Source of the DNA: Ruminiclostridium cellobioparum DSM 1351 = ATCC 15832
Lineage (GTDB): Bacteria; Bacillota; Clostridia; Acetivibrionales; DSM-1351
Direction of reading: 5' to 3'
Length of the DNA stretch: 64,000 nt
Assembly: GCF_000621505.1 (NCBI RefSeq)
Contig: NZ_JHYD01000003.1
Location: 1-64,000, forward strand
Positions 9,078-17,762 of this stretch are shown one piece after another (positions within the stretch are counted from its first letter, which is position 1; each line of letters starts with the position of its first letter). The notes beneath the pieces are model-generated. The model saw only the letters and a list, made by a program, of their open reading frames with translations, had not been told where the DNA came from and did not search any database. A program made the translations under genes and the position numbers.

Positions 9078-10262
9078 ATGATAGAAATCAAAGGGAAATA
9101 TAACATAGCAAAAGTATTCACTGATAATGTGGAAGAAAAAGCAGCAGGTCAAATACTGGAGCTTTGCAGTCAGGAGTTTGTGAAAGACAGCCGGATCAGA
9201 ATCATGCCCGATACTCATGCTGGCGCAGGATGTACAATTGGAACAACGATGACCATAAAAGATAAGATTGTCCCTAATCTGGTTGGTGTTGATATTGGCT
9301 GCGGGATGTTTGTCAGTATGCTCGAAAAAACAAAGGTTGATTTCGATAGGCTGGATAAGGTTATAAGAAGCTATGTTCCATGCGGATTTGATGTTCGTGA
9401 AACGCCGCATGAATACAAGGGGTTTATAGACCTTGACAGTTTAAGATGCAAGGAGCACGTTGACCTGAAAAGGGCATCCTTAAGCATCGGTACCCTGGGA
9501 GGGGGGAATCACTTCATTGAAATGAATGAAGATGAGAATGAGAATATATATTTGGTAGTGCATTCAGGAAGCCGACATTTAGGGAAACAAATTGCTGAGT
9601 ATTATCAGGACAGAGCAGCGAAAGAGATTGTAAGGAAAAGCAATGACGTTATTATTGCTGAATTGAAGTCGAAAGGAAAGGCAAAAGAGATCCAGGCAGA
9701 AATAGAAAAAGAAAAAGCCAAAATGAACAGTGCCTTGGCTTATGTAGAAGGCCAAACCTTTGATGATTACATTCATGATATGCGTATAGCTCAGAAATTT
9801 GCCGAATACAACAGGAAGGCTATTGCTGAGGTTATTATCCGTGAAATGGGCTTTAATGTGGCAGATAGTTTTACGACTATACATAACTATATCGATCTGG
9901 ATGAAATGATTCTGAGAAAAGGTGCAATTTCTGCGAAAAAGGGTGAAGTTGTAATCATTCCGATAAATATGAGGGATGGAAGCATCATTGCAACAGGAAA
10001 AGGAAATGATGACTGGAATCAGTCGGCGCCTCATGGAGCCGGCCGGTTGATGAGCAGGAAGCAGGCAAAGCGCAGCCTGTCACTGGAGGAGTTTAAAAAA
10101 TCAATGGATGGCATCTATACAACCTCACTGTCCATGGATACTCTGGATGAGGCTCCATTTGCTTATAAGCCTCTGGATGAGATCATTGCTAATATTCAGG
10201 ATGCTGTAGAAATCAGTAAAATAATCAAACCTGTTTACAACTTTAAGGCTTCTGATGATTGA
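9078..10262 (+). CDS. rtcB: RtcB-type RNA ligase (slipin-associated)
   Basis: A 394-residue RtcB. Diagnostic motifs are DTHAGAGCTIG (about 45-55), VGVDIGCGMF (69-78), GTLGGGNHFIEM (138-149), HSGSRHLG (162-169) and SAPHGAGRLMSR (316-327), whose His319 is the residue guanylylated during ligation. It seals 2',3'-cyclic-phosphate or 3'-phosphate ends to 5'-OH ends, as produced by tRNA-cleaving toxins. The start MIEIKGKYN is chosen from family habit and AGGTGAG just upstream; ATG 9063 is an alternative with AAGGGAG eight bases ahead. It shares a transcript with slipin and, presumably, the tRNA-like RNA. It differs strongly from the RtcB at 321. Confidence 0.95.
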   Translation: MIEIKGKYNIAKVFTDNVEEKAAGQILELCSQEFVKDSRIRIMPDTHAGAGCTIGTTMTIKDKIVPNLVGVDIGCGMFVSMLEKTKVDFDRLDKVIRSYVPCGFDVRETPHEYKGFIDLDSLRCKEHVDLKRASLSIGTLGGGNHFIEMNEDENENIYLVVHSGSRHLGKQIAEYYQDRAAKEIVRKSNDVIIAELKSKGKAKEIQAEIEKEKAKMNSALAYVEGQTFDDYIHDMRIAQKFAEYNRKAIAEVIIREMGFNVADSFTTIHNYIDLDEMILRKGAISAKKGEVVIIPINMRDGSIIATGKGNDDWNQSAPHGAGRLMSRKQAKRSLSLEEFKKSMDGIYTTSLSMDTLDEAPFAYKPLDEIIANIQDAVEISKIIKPVYNFKASDD

Positions 10263-10437
10263 TTTTTGAATATGGGCTGAATAAACAACCTTCATTTTAT
10301 ATTTAAAGTGGGGGCTATTGAAAGATAAACTCCATGCAATTCACTTCTAGGAGCATTATCAATGTTCCTGGAGGGGATTTGCAGCATTTTCTTTGGAGAG
10401 ATTAGGGAAGGATTCAAAGGAGGGAAAGAACTCATTA
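10263..10437. other. gap with a hairpin after rtcB
   Basis: AGGAGCATT (10349-10357) and AATGTTCCT (10361-10369) form nine pairs with one G-U and a 3-nt loop. No U-tract follows. This may be a processing or termination signal between the RNA-repair operon and the accessory genes. No promoter of quality is visible. Confidence 0.3.
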
Positions 10438-11733
10438 ATGAAAATATTTGATGGATTATTTTCAGAATCACCGACGATCAATATATTAAAACATATTGCT
10501 TCCAAAGATGTACCGTGGGATAGTGAAGCCATTTTGCTGTATATAGAATCGGGGCTGGGAAAACTGAAATTGGTAAATGGTAAAACCGAAAAGGGTTTAG
10601 TAAAGAAATTTCTTTTATTAAATGATATACCTTTAGTAAAGTGGCATGAAGATGATTATTGCTGCCCAACCTGTGAGAAGCTTATTTCTGCTGGGTACGG
10701 TATTGATACTGTTGATCCCAAAACATTAGAGATGATAAAAGGTATAAGAGGCAACAATACAACCATTGAAGAAAACATACTTGAGATAACCCCTATTTTA
10801 AGGCTGCTGGAAGAAAATATTTATATCGCATCAAAGATTACCTTATATCCTACAAATGGTGTAGGTGGTTTCTTTTGGGACGTTAAAAATAAACCTAAGA
10901 GCTTATGGAGCACCTGCGATACATATTATCAACTACATGTTTCCACTGGTTATCCTGCTTATTTGTTACCTACTCAGACACCAAAATGTTTCAATGAAAA
11001 ACAGGTTGAGTTCTACAGAGAAAAATTACGAGCTGGCGAAACATTGTGTGGATTAGCTGTATACATAGATGGATACCTTTGTGCGTTATTAGATGGACAC
11101 CATAGAGCGACTGCCTGCCTTTTAGAAGGTAAAGAATTTAGCTGCATGACAATTGTACCCATGAACGGTTGGGCAAGATATGTACAGGAAAATAAGGAAT
11201 ATGCTATGTTTGGTGGTTATAGTATAAATGCCGACGATATCGACGGAAGGGTAAGGAAAAAAGCTTACGACAATTTTATAAAGTCGATAAAGCTTGGTAC
11301 TAAAGGTGTTGAGGAATACTTGGCACAAATTAATGATATATGGGATAATTATGTATGGGCAGATGAATTCAATCAAAAGGCTAAGTATTTTCCGACCGTA
11401 GAAGGGCTGGCTTCTATTCAAATGGCTGGAGATTTATCCGATGAAAGAATTGAGGAATTACTTACACTAGAAAGAAGAGATTACGAAGATGATTTAGATA
11501 TGGCTTTTAATGCCTTAACTGTAAAGGATAAGAATAGAGCTAAGAAACTTGCTTTGAAGCTGGGAAAATCCGAAAGATATTTATTTATGTGGGAGAGTGT
11601 TATGAAATACCTTTCCTGCTATAGGGATGAAGAAGTAGAGCAATTCTTTATTGATTTTCTTATAAATGACGATAAGATAAGACGCGAATTGACAAAAATA
11701 GCAGATGATTATTTCAGAGTAAACAAAGTTTAG
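10438..11733 (+). CDS. uncharacterised protein with ParB/sulfiredoxin-like DGHHR motif
   Basis: A protein of about 431 residues with a central segment CGLAVYIDGYLCALLDGHHRATACLLEG (about 205-235). This carries the DGHHR motif of the ParB/Srx nuclease-like fold, where His and Arg act in nucleotide or DNA chemistry. An N-terminal YCCPTCEKL suggests a metal site or disulphide. The C-terminal third is helical and charged. I do not recognise the full architecture. The start at 10438 follows AAGGAGGG, though 13 bases away; TTG 10393 is in frame without a close site. It opens a run of accessory genes behind the RNA-repair operon and may be a defence or toxin-related protein, which is inference. Confidence 0.6.
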   Translation: MKIFDGLFSESPTINILKHIASKDVPWDSEAILLYIESGLGKLKLVNGKTEKGLVKKFLLLNDIPLVKWHEDDYCCPTCEKLISAGYGIDTVDPKTLEMIKGIRGNNTTIEENILEITPILRLLEENIYIASKITLYPTNGVGGFFWDVKNKPKSLWSTCDTYYQLHVSTGYPAYLLPTQTPKCFNEKQVEFYREKLRAGETLCGLAVYIDGYLCALLDGHHRATACLLEGKEFSCMTIVPMNGWARYVQENKEYAMFGGYSINADDIDGRVRKKAYDNFIKSIKLGTKGVEEYLAQINDIWDNYVWADEFNQKAKYFPTVEGLASIQMAGDLSDERIEELLTLERRDYEDDLDMAFNALTVKDKNRAKKLALKLGKSERYLFMWESVMKYLSCYRDEEVEQFFIDFLINDDKIRRELTKIADDYFRVNKV

Positions 11734-11833
11734 CATTTTTGATTCAATTACATATGACATTTGGCTGGAGGGCGAAGCAATTTTCAAACCTTGACCGATA
11801 TTTTTAATCGGTTACCTTTTATTCGAAACATAA

Positions 11834-11842
11834 TGGTATAAT
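11834..11842 (+). promoter_or_regulatory. extended -10 promoter
   Basis: TGGTATAAT, a perfect extended -10, lies 45 bases before the ATG at 11887. Upstream, ACCGAT-ATTTTTA-ATCGGT followed by TACCTTTTATT (about 11801-11825) resembles a terminator for the preceding gene. Confidence 0.55.
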
Positions 11843-11886
11843 ATGGGTGATGCTATTAAAACTTTTGTAGAAAGAGATTGAGAAGT

Positions 11887-12492
11887 ATGGACAAAATCTG
11901 TAGGAGATGTGGGTTGCCTGTTAAGAAATTTTTTGATGAATATGAGGTATTCGAACAAATGCACTGGCTATGTTTTCACTTGGAATTTGAGCATAGCAAT
12001 TATGACCCCGATGAACCATGTGATGATCCGAGCTGTCCATGGAATGTAGGAAAAAGAGAACTAATGATTGATATTCATCATGACTTAAAAATAATCTCAT
12101 TTGATAATAAAAGTTGGATGGATTTCGATTTTATTGAGGCTGAAGCCGAACGTTACCCAAGCATTTGTTTCAAGATAGAGATTAAGAAAAATGGAACTGA
12201 AGTATTAAAAAAGTCTATTTGGTTTGAAAAAGATGCATTAGACGGATTCTTAAAGGCTTTGACTGAGTTTGATAAGGCTGGAAAGGGCGATGCATTTTTA
12301 GAAAGCATGAGCCCTGAGGAGTTCTCCCTATCAATAGAAACTGTTGATAAAGCAGGGCATATAGTTTTATTCTATAAAGTTAAAAGCCAAAGAGTGGCAT
12401 ATCAAAAAATGATGGAAAACTCTATTAATGACTATTTTGAAATTGAGTTGAATCAAATCTCAAACATTTTGAAAAACTTGAAGGTATTTTAA
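11887..12492 (+). CDS. small protein with N-terminal Cys cluster, immunity-like C-terminal domain
   Basis: A 201-residue protein. The N-terminal 50 residues hold CRRCG and PCDDPSCPW plus a His-rich stretch, a likely zinc site. The remaining 150 residues run in a pattern like WapI-type immunity proteins: alternating strands, then GFLKALTEFDKAGKGDAFLES and a hydrophobic strand with Gly-His-Ile-Val. That resemblance is from memory and is weak. It is preceded by its own extended -10 promoter. The neighbours 3' of it are also unrelated small proteins, which fits an immunity or defence array. A housekeeping role seems unlikely. Confidence 0.55.
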   Translation: MDKICRRCGLPVKKFFDEYEVFEQMHWLCFHLEFEHSNYDPDEPCDDPSCPWNVGKRELMIDIHHDLKIISFDNKSWMDFDFIEAEAERYPSICFKIEIKKNGTEVLKKSIWFEKDALDGFLKALTEFDKAGKGDAFLESMSPEEFSLSIETVDKAGHIVLFYKVKSQRVAYQKMMENSINDYFEIELNQISNILKNLKVF

Positions 12493-12678
12493 CAGTGAAA
12501 GTTAATTCCTTGATGGATATATGAAGAAACGAGTGTCTATATATGAAAAGAGATATCGATGGGATGTCCAGCAGGACTTTTGAAGCAAATAGGATGAATA
12601 TGCCTTATAATAACATTCTTGCACTTAGTGGGCAAGAAGTGATATATTGTTATAAATTTTCAGGAAAGAGTGATCTTT

Positions 12679-13956
12679 ATGGAGAATAGAATACCATGTA
12701 AAAATGAAAATTGTAAAGGGACTATTTTGCTGTCGACTGCCGAAAAAACGGGCGGATTGTGTATGCCTTGCTTTCAATCAGTTAAGCGAAAGGAAGAGGA
12801 AGAATATATCCGTAAAAATCAAAAGGACGTTAATCTTTATGAAGGTATTGATGACCCTTTTGAAATCCTTAAAATAATGTATTCCCAGAGAAACTATGAC
12901 CCTTTAATAAGATATATCGAATATCCACGGACACAGGAAGAAATATATAACTCACTTTCGAGGAATGATATTAAAAGATTAGAAGAATATGCAATCCAGC
13001 TTATTAATGACAATGATATAGATACTGCAGAAGAAATATTGTCACGAATAGTCTGTTTTACTAACTCTGGAATTGATGATTGTTTAGAACTCTTAATAAA
13101 TAAGGACCACTATTATCCCGGAGTATTATTCAAAGGAGCTTCACATAAGATAAGAGATATTCTGATTAGCCAGATTGATAAAGAGGTAGAGAACCGGAAT
13201 CATATTCTTCTTGCCTTATCATGGATCGGAGATATAAGGGTAAGTGAATTATTCAACCAATGGCGTAAGTATCCGCCTTCCTGGAAGAATGAGCTGTATA
13301 TTCCTGCCGAGGATTATTCTTTTGAATCAGGCTGGACTTTGACTGATGATGGAAATCGGAGGAACATGTTTTACACAGATTCTTATCCGCTAGTACATAC
13401 TGCGACTTGTGAGACGGAACCTTTAAGCATTATTAAGAGTCATGAAGATAAATGCCCTTGGTGCAGATCCCAGATGACTGTTTTGTTTGATTTTGACTTA
13501 ACGAATCCGGTATTTAATTTTTTTAATTTCAAAGGTGAAAGATTAAGAATATCAACCTGTCATATCTGTACTTGCTATGGATATATTTTTACTAAGCTTG
13601 ATTTTAATGGTTATTCCAAGTGGCATGAAGCAAATAAAAAGCCAAGTTTCCTTCCTAATATCGCAAATCCTGAGGAAGAGGCTTTAGAAGTAACGAAACC
13701 ATTAGTATTATCTAAAACAAAGAGAGACCCATACTATGCGGCAAGATGGGTGTTGGAAGTGCCTGGTTCAGAGGTTGGAGGTCATCCTACCTGGATTCAG
13801 GATGCAGAATATCCTATTTGCCCAGAATGTTCAAAATACATGAAATTTATAGGACAGCTTGACTGTCCTGATTTCCAGGAATATGGTGAGGGTATTTACT
13901 ATGCATTTATTTGTAAAGAATGTAAAATTGCAGCAACACACTACCAACAGACTTAG
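12679..13956 (+). CDS. multi-zinc-ribbon protein, C terminus DUF1963/YwqG-like
   Basis: A 425-residue protein with four visible Cys clusters. These are NENCKG...GLCMPCFQ at the N terminus, DKCPWCRSQM (about 255-264), STCHICTCYG, and YPICPECSKYMKF near the end followed by ICKECK. The C-terminal block GGHPTWIQDAEYP...FIGQLD...YGEGIYYAFIC resembles the end of DUF1963 (YwqG)-type proteins, a group often encoded beside polymorphic toxins. The middle (about 60-200) is helical and repeat-like. The ATG at 12679 follows AGGAAAGAG by eight bases. Function is unknown; the family link is moderate. Confidence 0.6.
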   Translation: MENRIPCKNENCKGTILLSTAEKTGGLCMPCFQSVKRKEEEEYIRKNQKDVNLYEGIDDPFEILKIMYSQRNYDPLIRYIEYPRTQEEIYNSLSRNDIKRLEEYAIQLINDNDIDTAEEILSRIVCFTNSGIDDCLELLINKDHYYPGVLFKGASHKIRDILISQIDKEVENRNHILLALSWIGDIRVSELFNQWRKYPPSWKNELYIPAEDYSFESGWTLTDDGNRRNMFYTDSYPLVHTATCETEPLSIIKSHEDKCPWCRSQMTVLFDFDLTNPVFNFFNFKGERLRISTCHICTCYGYIFTKLDFNGYSKWHEANKKPSFLPNIANPEEEALEVTKPLVLSKTKRDPYYAARWVLEVPGSEVGGHPTWIQDAEYPICPECSKYMKFIGQLDCPDFQEYGEGIYYAFICKECKIAATHYQQT

Positions 13957-14059
13957 TTCGTTAACTAAACGTTTTAGCGGTTATATGTTTACAATAATAT
14001 TACACAAGGAATTGTAAGAAAGTTAATAAATTTGCTTTGCGACAGGATGTGAGGTTACG

Positions 14060-14518
14060 ATGGATATTACAACATATTATTTTTGTTCAAGAATTTCAAA
14101 AGGCGAAGCAGAGGCATCAGAATATGTTGATTGGGCTATTGAACAGTTGGTTAAAGGCGCTGAGACACCATCCGTAAAAATTCTATCATCCTTTATGAAG
14201 CCCCTTTATAAGCCAGAATTAGAGGAGTACTTTCACAAATCATTAGATGAGCTGGGATGGAGATTTCCACCATTTACTGAAAATGCAAGAATGTGCATTA
14301 AGCATTTAGCAGAGAAAATTCTTGATGGTTCACTTGAGCCAATTAAAGGGGCGCATGAAATATATACTTATGTCAGGGAATTAAAATATCCCGAGGATTT
14401 GATTGCTTGGCTGGAAATAGACGATTATATTGACGAAAGAGTATATAACGGCATATACCAGATGAATGATGAAGAGCTAATAGAAAGAATAATTGGAGAG
14501 GCTTACAGGCTAATATAA
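14060..14518 (+). CDS. uncharacterised helical protein of 152 residues
   Basis: The frame is preceded by TGAGGT at a proper distance and has normal codon use. The protein is acidic and predominantly helical (SKGEAEASEYVDWAIEQL; ARMCIKHLAEKILDGSL; VRELKYPEDLIAWLEI), without Cys pairs, signal peptide or membrane segment. Size, isolation and its place among other orphan genes are compatible with an immunity protein. I do not recognise a family. Confidence 0.5.
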   Translation: MDITTYYFCSRISKGEAEASEYVDWAIEQLVKGAETPSVKILSSFMKPLYKPELEEYFHKSLDELGWRFPPFTENARMCIKHLAEKILDGSLEPIKGAHEIYTYVRELKYPEDLIAWLEIDDYIDERVYNGIYQMNDEELIERIIGEAYRLI

Positions 14519-14635
14519 GCCGGGAACGTTTCAATCTACAAATGAATTCTACTAGCATAAGTAAAGTGGTTGTTAGGTTTAAAGTATGACTGATATTAAA
14601 GAACATTTAAAAAGAAGGATGGAATAGATGGAGAT

Positions 14636-14977
14636 ATGATAGTAGAGTGGAAACCGGGAATAAAACCGCCTCGAGATTTTTGCCCTCAGGAGTTTTGCTT
14701 TCACTGGAGGATAAAGGGAGGCTATTATGCATTTGGGATTCATGAGAATCTGGAGAAAGCATTAGGCGGTTTAGAATTAAATGAAGAAAGCAAGTGCGGA
14801 TGCTCATTTGGAAGTTGTAAGAGGGATAAAAGCTGTTCCGGAGATAAGGACTGGTATGAACCATGTGAACCATTTTTAGAAAAGCAAGGTCTACCTTGGT
14901 TTTATTTCATCTGTGATGCTGAAGGCTTAAACCCAGAAGATAGAAAAGCCTATAAAGAGTATTTTAATGAGGAATAA
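14636..14977 (+). CDS. uncharacterised Cys-rich protein of 113 residues
   Basis: A short protein with a cluster ESKCGCSFGSCKRDKSC around 53-69 and further Cys residues towards both ends. This suggests metal binding or a reduced-thiol site. The beginning MIVEWKPGIKPPRDFCP is distinctive but unknown to me. GATGGAGAT lies immediately before the ATG. It is followed after 20 bases by the DUF2310-like gene, so the two are probably co-transcribed. Confidence 0.5.
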   Translation: MIVEWKPGIKPPRDFCPQEFCFHWRIKGGYYAFGIHENLEKALGGLELNEESKCGCSFGSCKRDKSCSGDKDWYEPCEPFLEKQGLPWFYFICDAEGLNPEDRKAYKEYFNEE

Positions 14978-14997
14978 AAAATTGACGGGGGAATATT

Positions 14998-15774
14998 ATG
15001 TATCTATTTACAGTAACAATGTTTCCAAACGAGCAAAATAAAAAAGATGGCTATGAGGAATTTAGAGGAGAGCAGGATTGGTATTTCGGTGCTTTATCAA
15101 AGAATGGTCAAATTCTTATCAGTAGTTGTAATACCGTATTTGAAGATGATACATATAAGACCTTCCTGTTGGCACCTGAACAGGATTCGCTAGATAGTAA
15201 GTATGCTAATAAATATGTTAACGAGTTCTATATGAAGTTGATGAACTTATGTATACGTGAGCCTGAAATAAGAATTGTAGGCAGATCATCTGATTTTGAA
15301 CTGTCTTGTAATTGTGTATCTCCAAGTTGGTATATGCTATACTCGGACCATACAATTACTGAATCCCCTATTGTATGTGGAGATTGCGGACGAACTGTGC
15401 CGCTTTACAAATTACCCAAAATTCTTGGAGAAGATGAGTATTATACAGTCCTCGGTTGGCAACGTGCATATAATGCATGTGACAACTTGTTTCTAGAGGG
15501 TATAGCTGAACGAATGGCATATAATCGGCTTTCAAAACCTGAATCGGATTTATCAAAAGAGGGAAGGGAAATTTGCCAAGCGTTTGAAAATAAAACTGGA
15601 AAGCCTTTTTACTACTATCTATTCCGCTATTATGCCCGGTATTATTCTACTAAAAAACAGAATTGTCCAATATGCGGCAGTGAATGGAGGCTTGATGAAG
15701 ATAATACTACTTTTATTGACTACCGGTGTGATAATTGTAGACTGGTAGCTGATGTTGTTAATCGTAATCGATGA
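14998..15774 (+). CDS. DUF2310-like zinc-ribbon protein
   Basis: A 258-residue protein resembling the DUF2310 family of predicted zinc-ribbon, possibly nucleic-acid-binding proteins. The N terminus has a strand-rich domain (WYFGALSKNGQILISSC). A middle zinc site is formed by SCNC with VCGDCGRTVPLYKLP, followed by a typical helix and YYYLFRYYARYYS. The final ribbon is CPICGSEWRL...YRCDNCRLV. GGGGG lies before the ATG. It is the last protein gene before the tRNA-Ala-like sequence at 15788. Members of this family sit in defence or toxin-immunity neighbourhoods; its action is unknown. Confidence 0.65.
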   Translation: MYLFTVTMFPNEQNKKDGYEEFRGEQDWYFGALSKNGQILISSCNTVFEDDTYKTFLLAPEQDSLDSKYANKYVNEFYMKLMNLCIREPEIRIVGRSSDFELSCNCVSPSWYMLYSDHTITESPIVCGDCGRTVPLYKLPKILGEDEYYTVLGWQRAYNACDNLFLEGIAERMAYNRLSKPESDLSKEGREICQAFENKTGKPFYYYLFRYYARYYSTKKQNCPICGSEWRLDEDNTTFIDYRCDNCRLVADVVNRNR

Positions 15775-15787
15775 AGTAATGTGCCTT

Positions 15788-15868
15788 GGGGTAGCACACC
15801 CGATGTATCGGGAGAGCGCTTGACTGGCAGTCAAGAGGTAAGGGGTTCAAGTCCCCTATGCTCCACCA
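15788..15868 (+). tRNA. tRNA-Ala(GGC)-like sequence with abnormal 5' half
   Basis: The 3' two-thirds is canonical: GAGC, anticodon arm CTTGA-CTGGCAG-TCAAG (anticodon GGC at 15826-15828), variable AGGTA, T-arm AGGGG-TTCAAGT-CCCCT, ATGCTCC, A and encoded CCA (15866-15868). The 5' part is not canonical. GGGGTA (15788-15793) can pair with TGCTCC using wobbles, giving the G3-U70 pair typical of alanine tRNAs. However, linker bases are missing, the D-stem is GCAC/GAGC with a mismatch, and a 16-nt D-loop folds as CCCGA-TGTA-TCGGG. It could be a modified decoy tRNA, or a tRNA 3' end duplicated as an attachment site. Confidence 0.5.
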
Positions 15869-15879
15869 AAATTTGTCTG

Positions 15880-15905
15880 AAAAGCCTGATTTTATCAGGC
15901 TTTTT
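15880..15905 (+). terminator. intrinsic terminator after the tRNA-Ala-like sequence
   Basis: AAAAGCCTGA (15880-15889) and TCAGGCTTTT (15895-15904) form ten perfect pairs with a 5-nt loop and a T-run. The inner arm also matches the right end of the neighbouring insertion sequence in inverted orientation. The hairpin may therefore belong to the element rather than to the tRNA. Confidence 0.65.
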
Positions 15906-15985
15906 GGCGTTTTATACATAAAATTTTAGTGCGTTTGCGGGCTTTTTTCATTATAATTTTCCAATAAAAAAGAGTTTCCTCTTGT

Positions 15986-17635
15986 TTATACCTGCATTGC
16001 TTCTATTAATTTCTTTGTTCCTATGATATTTATTGCCCTTTTAATATTGTAGGCAAGAAAACCAAGGCCAATCTCGGCTGTGGCTTTTTCTTTTCCCTTA
16101 CATAGAAGATAGTGTGCTCCATGATACCACTTGACTGTCCCGAAGGGATGCTCCGACAGGCACATTCGCTCTTTCATCTTGCTGGTATCTTTCTTTATCC
16201 TGAGGACTACTTTTGCTGCCGCCGCATAATTTTTTCTGTCTAGAGTATGATTGAAAGGATTGATGGGAACTTCAGCAGGAATTGAATTGAGTTTATGCTT
16301 TATATGTCCGTACATTTTAACAGGGACGTATTTAGTTTCAGGCCCAAAGCTTACCTCTTTCGGCTTTCTTGAGTCTGTGCACCGGTTAGGACATTGCCGG
16401 CAGGCTTCCTTGCTGCCATAGATTGTATTTTTTCCTCTAACCTTTTTCTTTGTCAATATATTCCCCATAGGACAGGTGACTGTACCGTCATCATTCAGTG
16501 AAAAGCAGCTTAAAACCGTCTGTCCCTGAATTTCCACTTCGATTACCGAGTTTTCATAACAAGCGGGAAGAACTCCAGCTTTGATGCATTTCTGCATGTC
16601 TTCCGGATTTGTAGAATTTTTGATATCTTCGGTAATTTCAGCTTCTTCGTAGTCGATATTGTAGAGTCTTTCGGTCTTGTCATACTTAAAGGCAACATTA
16701 GGGATGATCCCATTCATTACACATTTTTCTATGTCCTGTCTGCTTTCATACCCCTTGTCTGCTGTGACCTCAAGTGTTTGGACATCCAATTCCTGACGAG
16801 CTATATCTGCAACTTCCTTGAGAAGTCCCTGGTCATTGTTCTTGTTGGTGACCTCGTATCCTGCTATCAGGTGGCTTCCTTTGTCTACCGCCGTTTGCAC
16901 ATTGTAGCAGCAATTGAACCCGTCCTTGGTGTGCATCCTGTGAGCCTCAGGATCGGTTGTCAGAATCTGAGTTTCTCCGCTTTCAAAAAGTTCTTTTAAA
17001 TAATCCTGATATTTTTCCTTGCGCAGGGTCAACTCACGGATGGCAGCTTTAACTTGTTCCGGTGAAGGCGCATTAGGTTCGGCTTCGTCATTGCTGTCCA
17101 TCTGGGAAAGGTACTCTGCTATATGTTCATCTATTCTTTTTAGCTTCTTTTCTAGTATCTCTGCATTATATGTATTGTCCTTGCTGTTGACAGCCCTAAA
17201 TTTTGAACCGTCTATGGCAAGAAGCTCCTTATGGTACAGTCCTAACTTTACGCAAAGCTTGACAAAGGCACTGAAAACATTTTTAAGAGCTTTCGGATTG
17301 TCTTTTCTGAAATCGGCAATCGTACGGAAATCAGGCGTCAGCTTGCCTAAAAGGTAAAACAGTTCAACATTCCTTGTGCACTCCGTCATAAGCTTTCTGC
17401 TGGTCCTTATCCTATTGAAATACCCGTATACATAAAGCTTGAGCAAATCTTTTGGATCATAGGCAGGTCGTCCTGTTTCCTTTGGAGTTGTATGAATGAA
17501 GCCTAGTTTAGATAAGTCGAGGCCATCGATAAAAGCGTCTATTACTCTTACTGGATTATCTTCTCCAATGTAATTCTCTATGCAATCCGGGAATAGTGCG
17601 ATTTGATGGCGGTTTTGGCCTTGTATGTATTTCAT
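15986..17635 (-). CDS. IS1182-family transposase
   Basis: A full-length 549-residue DDE transposase. The N-terminal domain (QGQNRHQIALFPDCIENYI...NPVRVIDAFIDGLDL, GRPAYDPKDLLKLYVYGYFNRIRTSRKL) and the conserved ELLAIDGSKFRAVNS (first acidic residue) are typical of IS1182/IS5-group enzymes with a DUF772 start. ADKGYESRQDI carries the second Asp, and the CRQCPNRC Cys motif and final LGFLAYNIKRAINIIG are also characteristic. There is no interruption, so the element may be active. The start ATG at 17635 follows GGAGG by a short spacer. It moves by cut-and-paste transposition and has no role in neighbouring pathways. Confidence 0.95.
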   Translation of the reverse strand: MKYIQGQNRHQIALFPDCIENYIGEDNPVRVIDAFIDGLDLSKLGFIHTTPKETGRPAYDPKDLLKLYVYGYFNRIRTSRKLMTECTRNVELFYLLGKLTPDFRTIADFRKDNPKALKNVFSAFVKLCVKLGLYHKELLAIDGSKFRAVNSKDNTYNAEILEKKLKRIDEHIAEYLSQMDSNDEAEPNAPSPEQVKAAIRELTLRKEKYQDYLKELFESGETQILTTDPEAHRMHTKDGFNCCYNVQTAVDKGSHLIAGYEVTNKNNDQGLLKEVADIARQELDVQTLEVTADKGYESRQDIEKCVMNGIIPNVAFKYDKTERLYNIDYEEAEITEDIKNSTNPEDMQKCIKAGVLPACYENSVIEVEIQGQTVLSCFSLNDDGTVTCPMGNILTKKKVRGKNTIYGSKEACRQCPNRCTDSRKPKEVSFGPETKYVPVKMYGHIKHKLNSIPAEVPINPFNHTLDRKNYAAAAKVVLRIKKDTSKMKERMCLSEHPFGTVKWYHGAHYLLCKGKEKATAEIGLGFLAYNIKRAINIIGTKKLIEAMQV

Positions 17636-17762
17636 GGCAAACCTCCGTAGTGGAATGTATTATTATGTATATATTATACCACATTTTTAGCCTGAAAGAT
17701 TACATAAAAGCCTGATTTCGCTTACTTTTCAGCGTACTCTGTTTCCTACTCTGATATGCACA

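Larger units (their letters stand above)
15877..17732 (-). mobile_element. IS1182-family insertion sequence
   Basis: The transposase gene is flanked by imperfect inverted ends. The left is CTGAAAAG...ATCAGGCTTTT (15877-15904). The right, read inward on the minus strand, is CTGAAAAG...ATCAGGCTTTT (17732-17707). They share 19 identical positions over about 28. No target duplication is evident. It lies nine bases beyond the CCA of the tRNA-Ala-like sequence. The boundary call is by eye and may be off by several bases. Confidence 0.6.
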
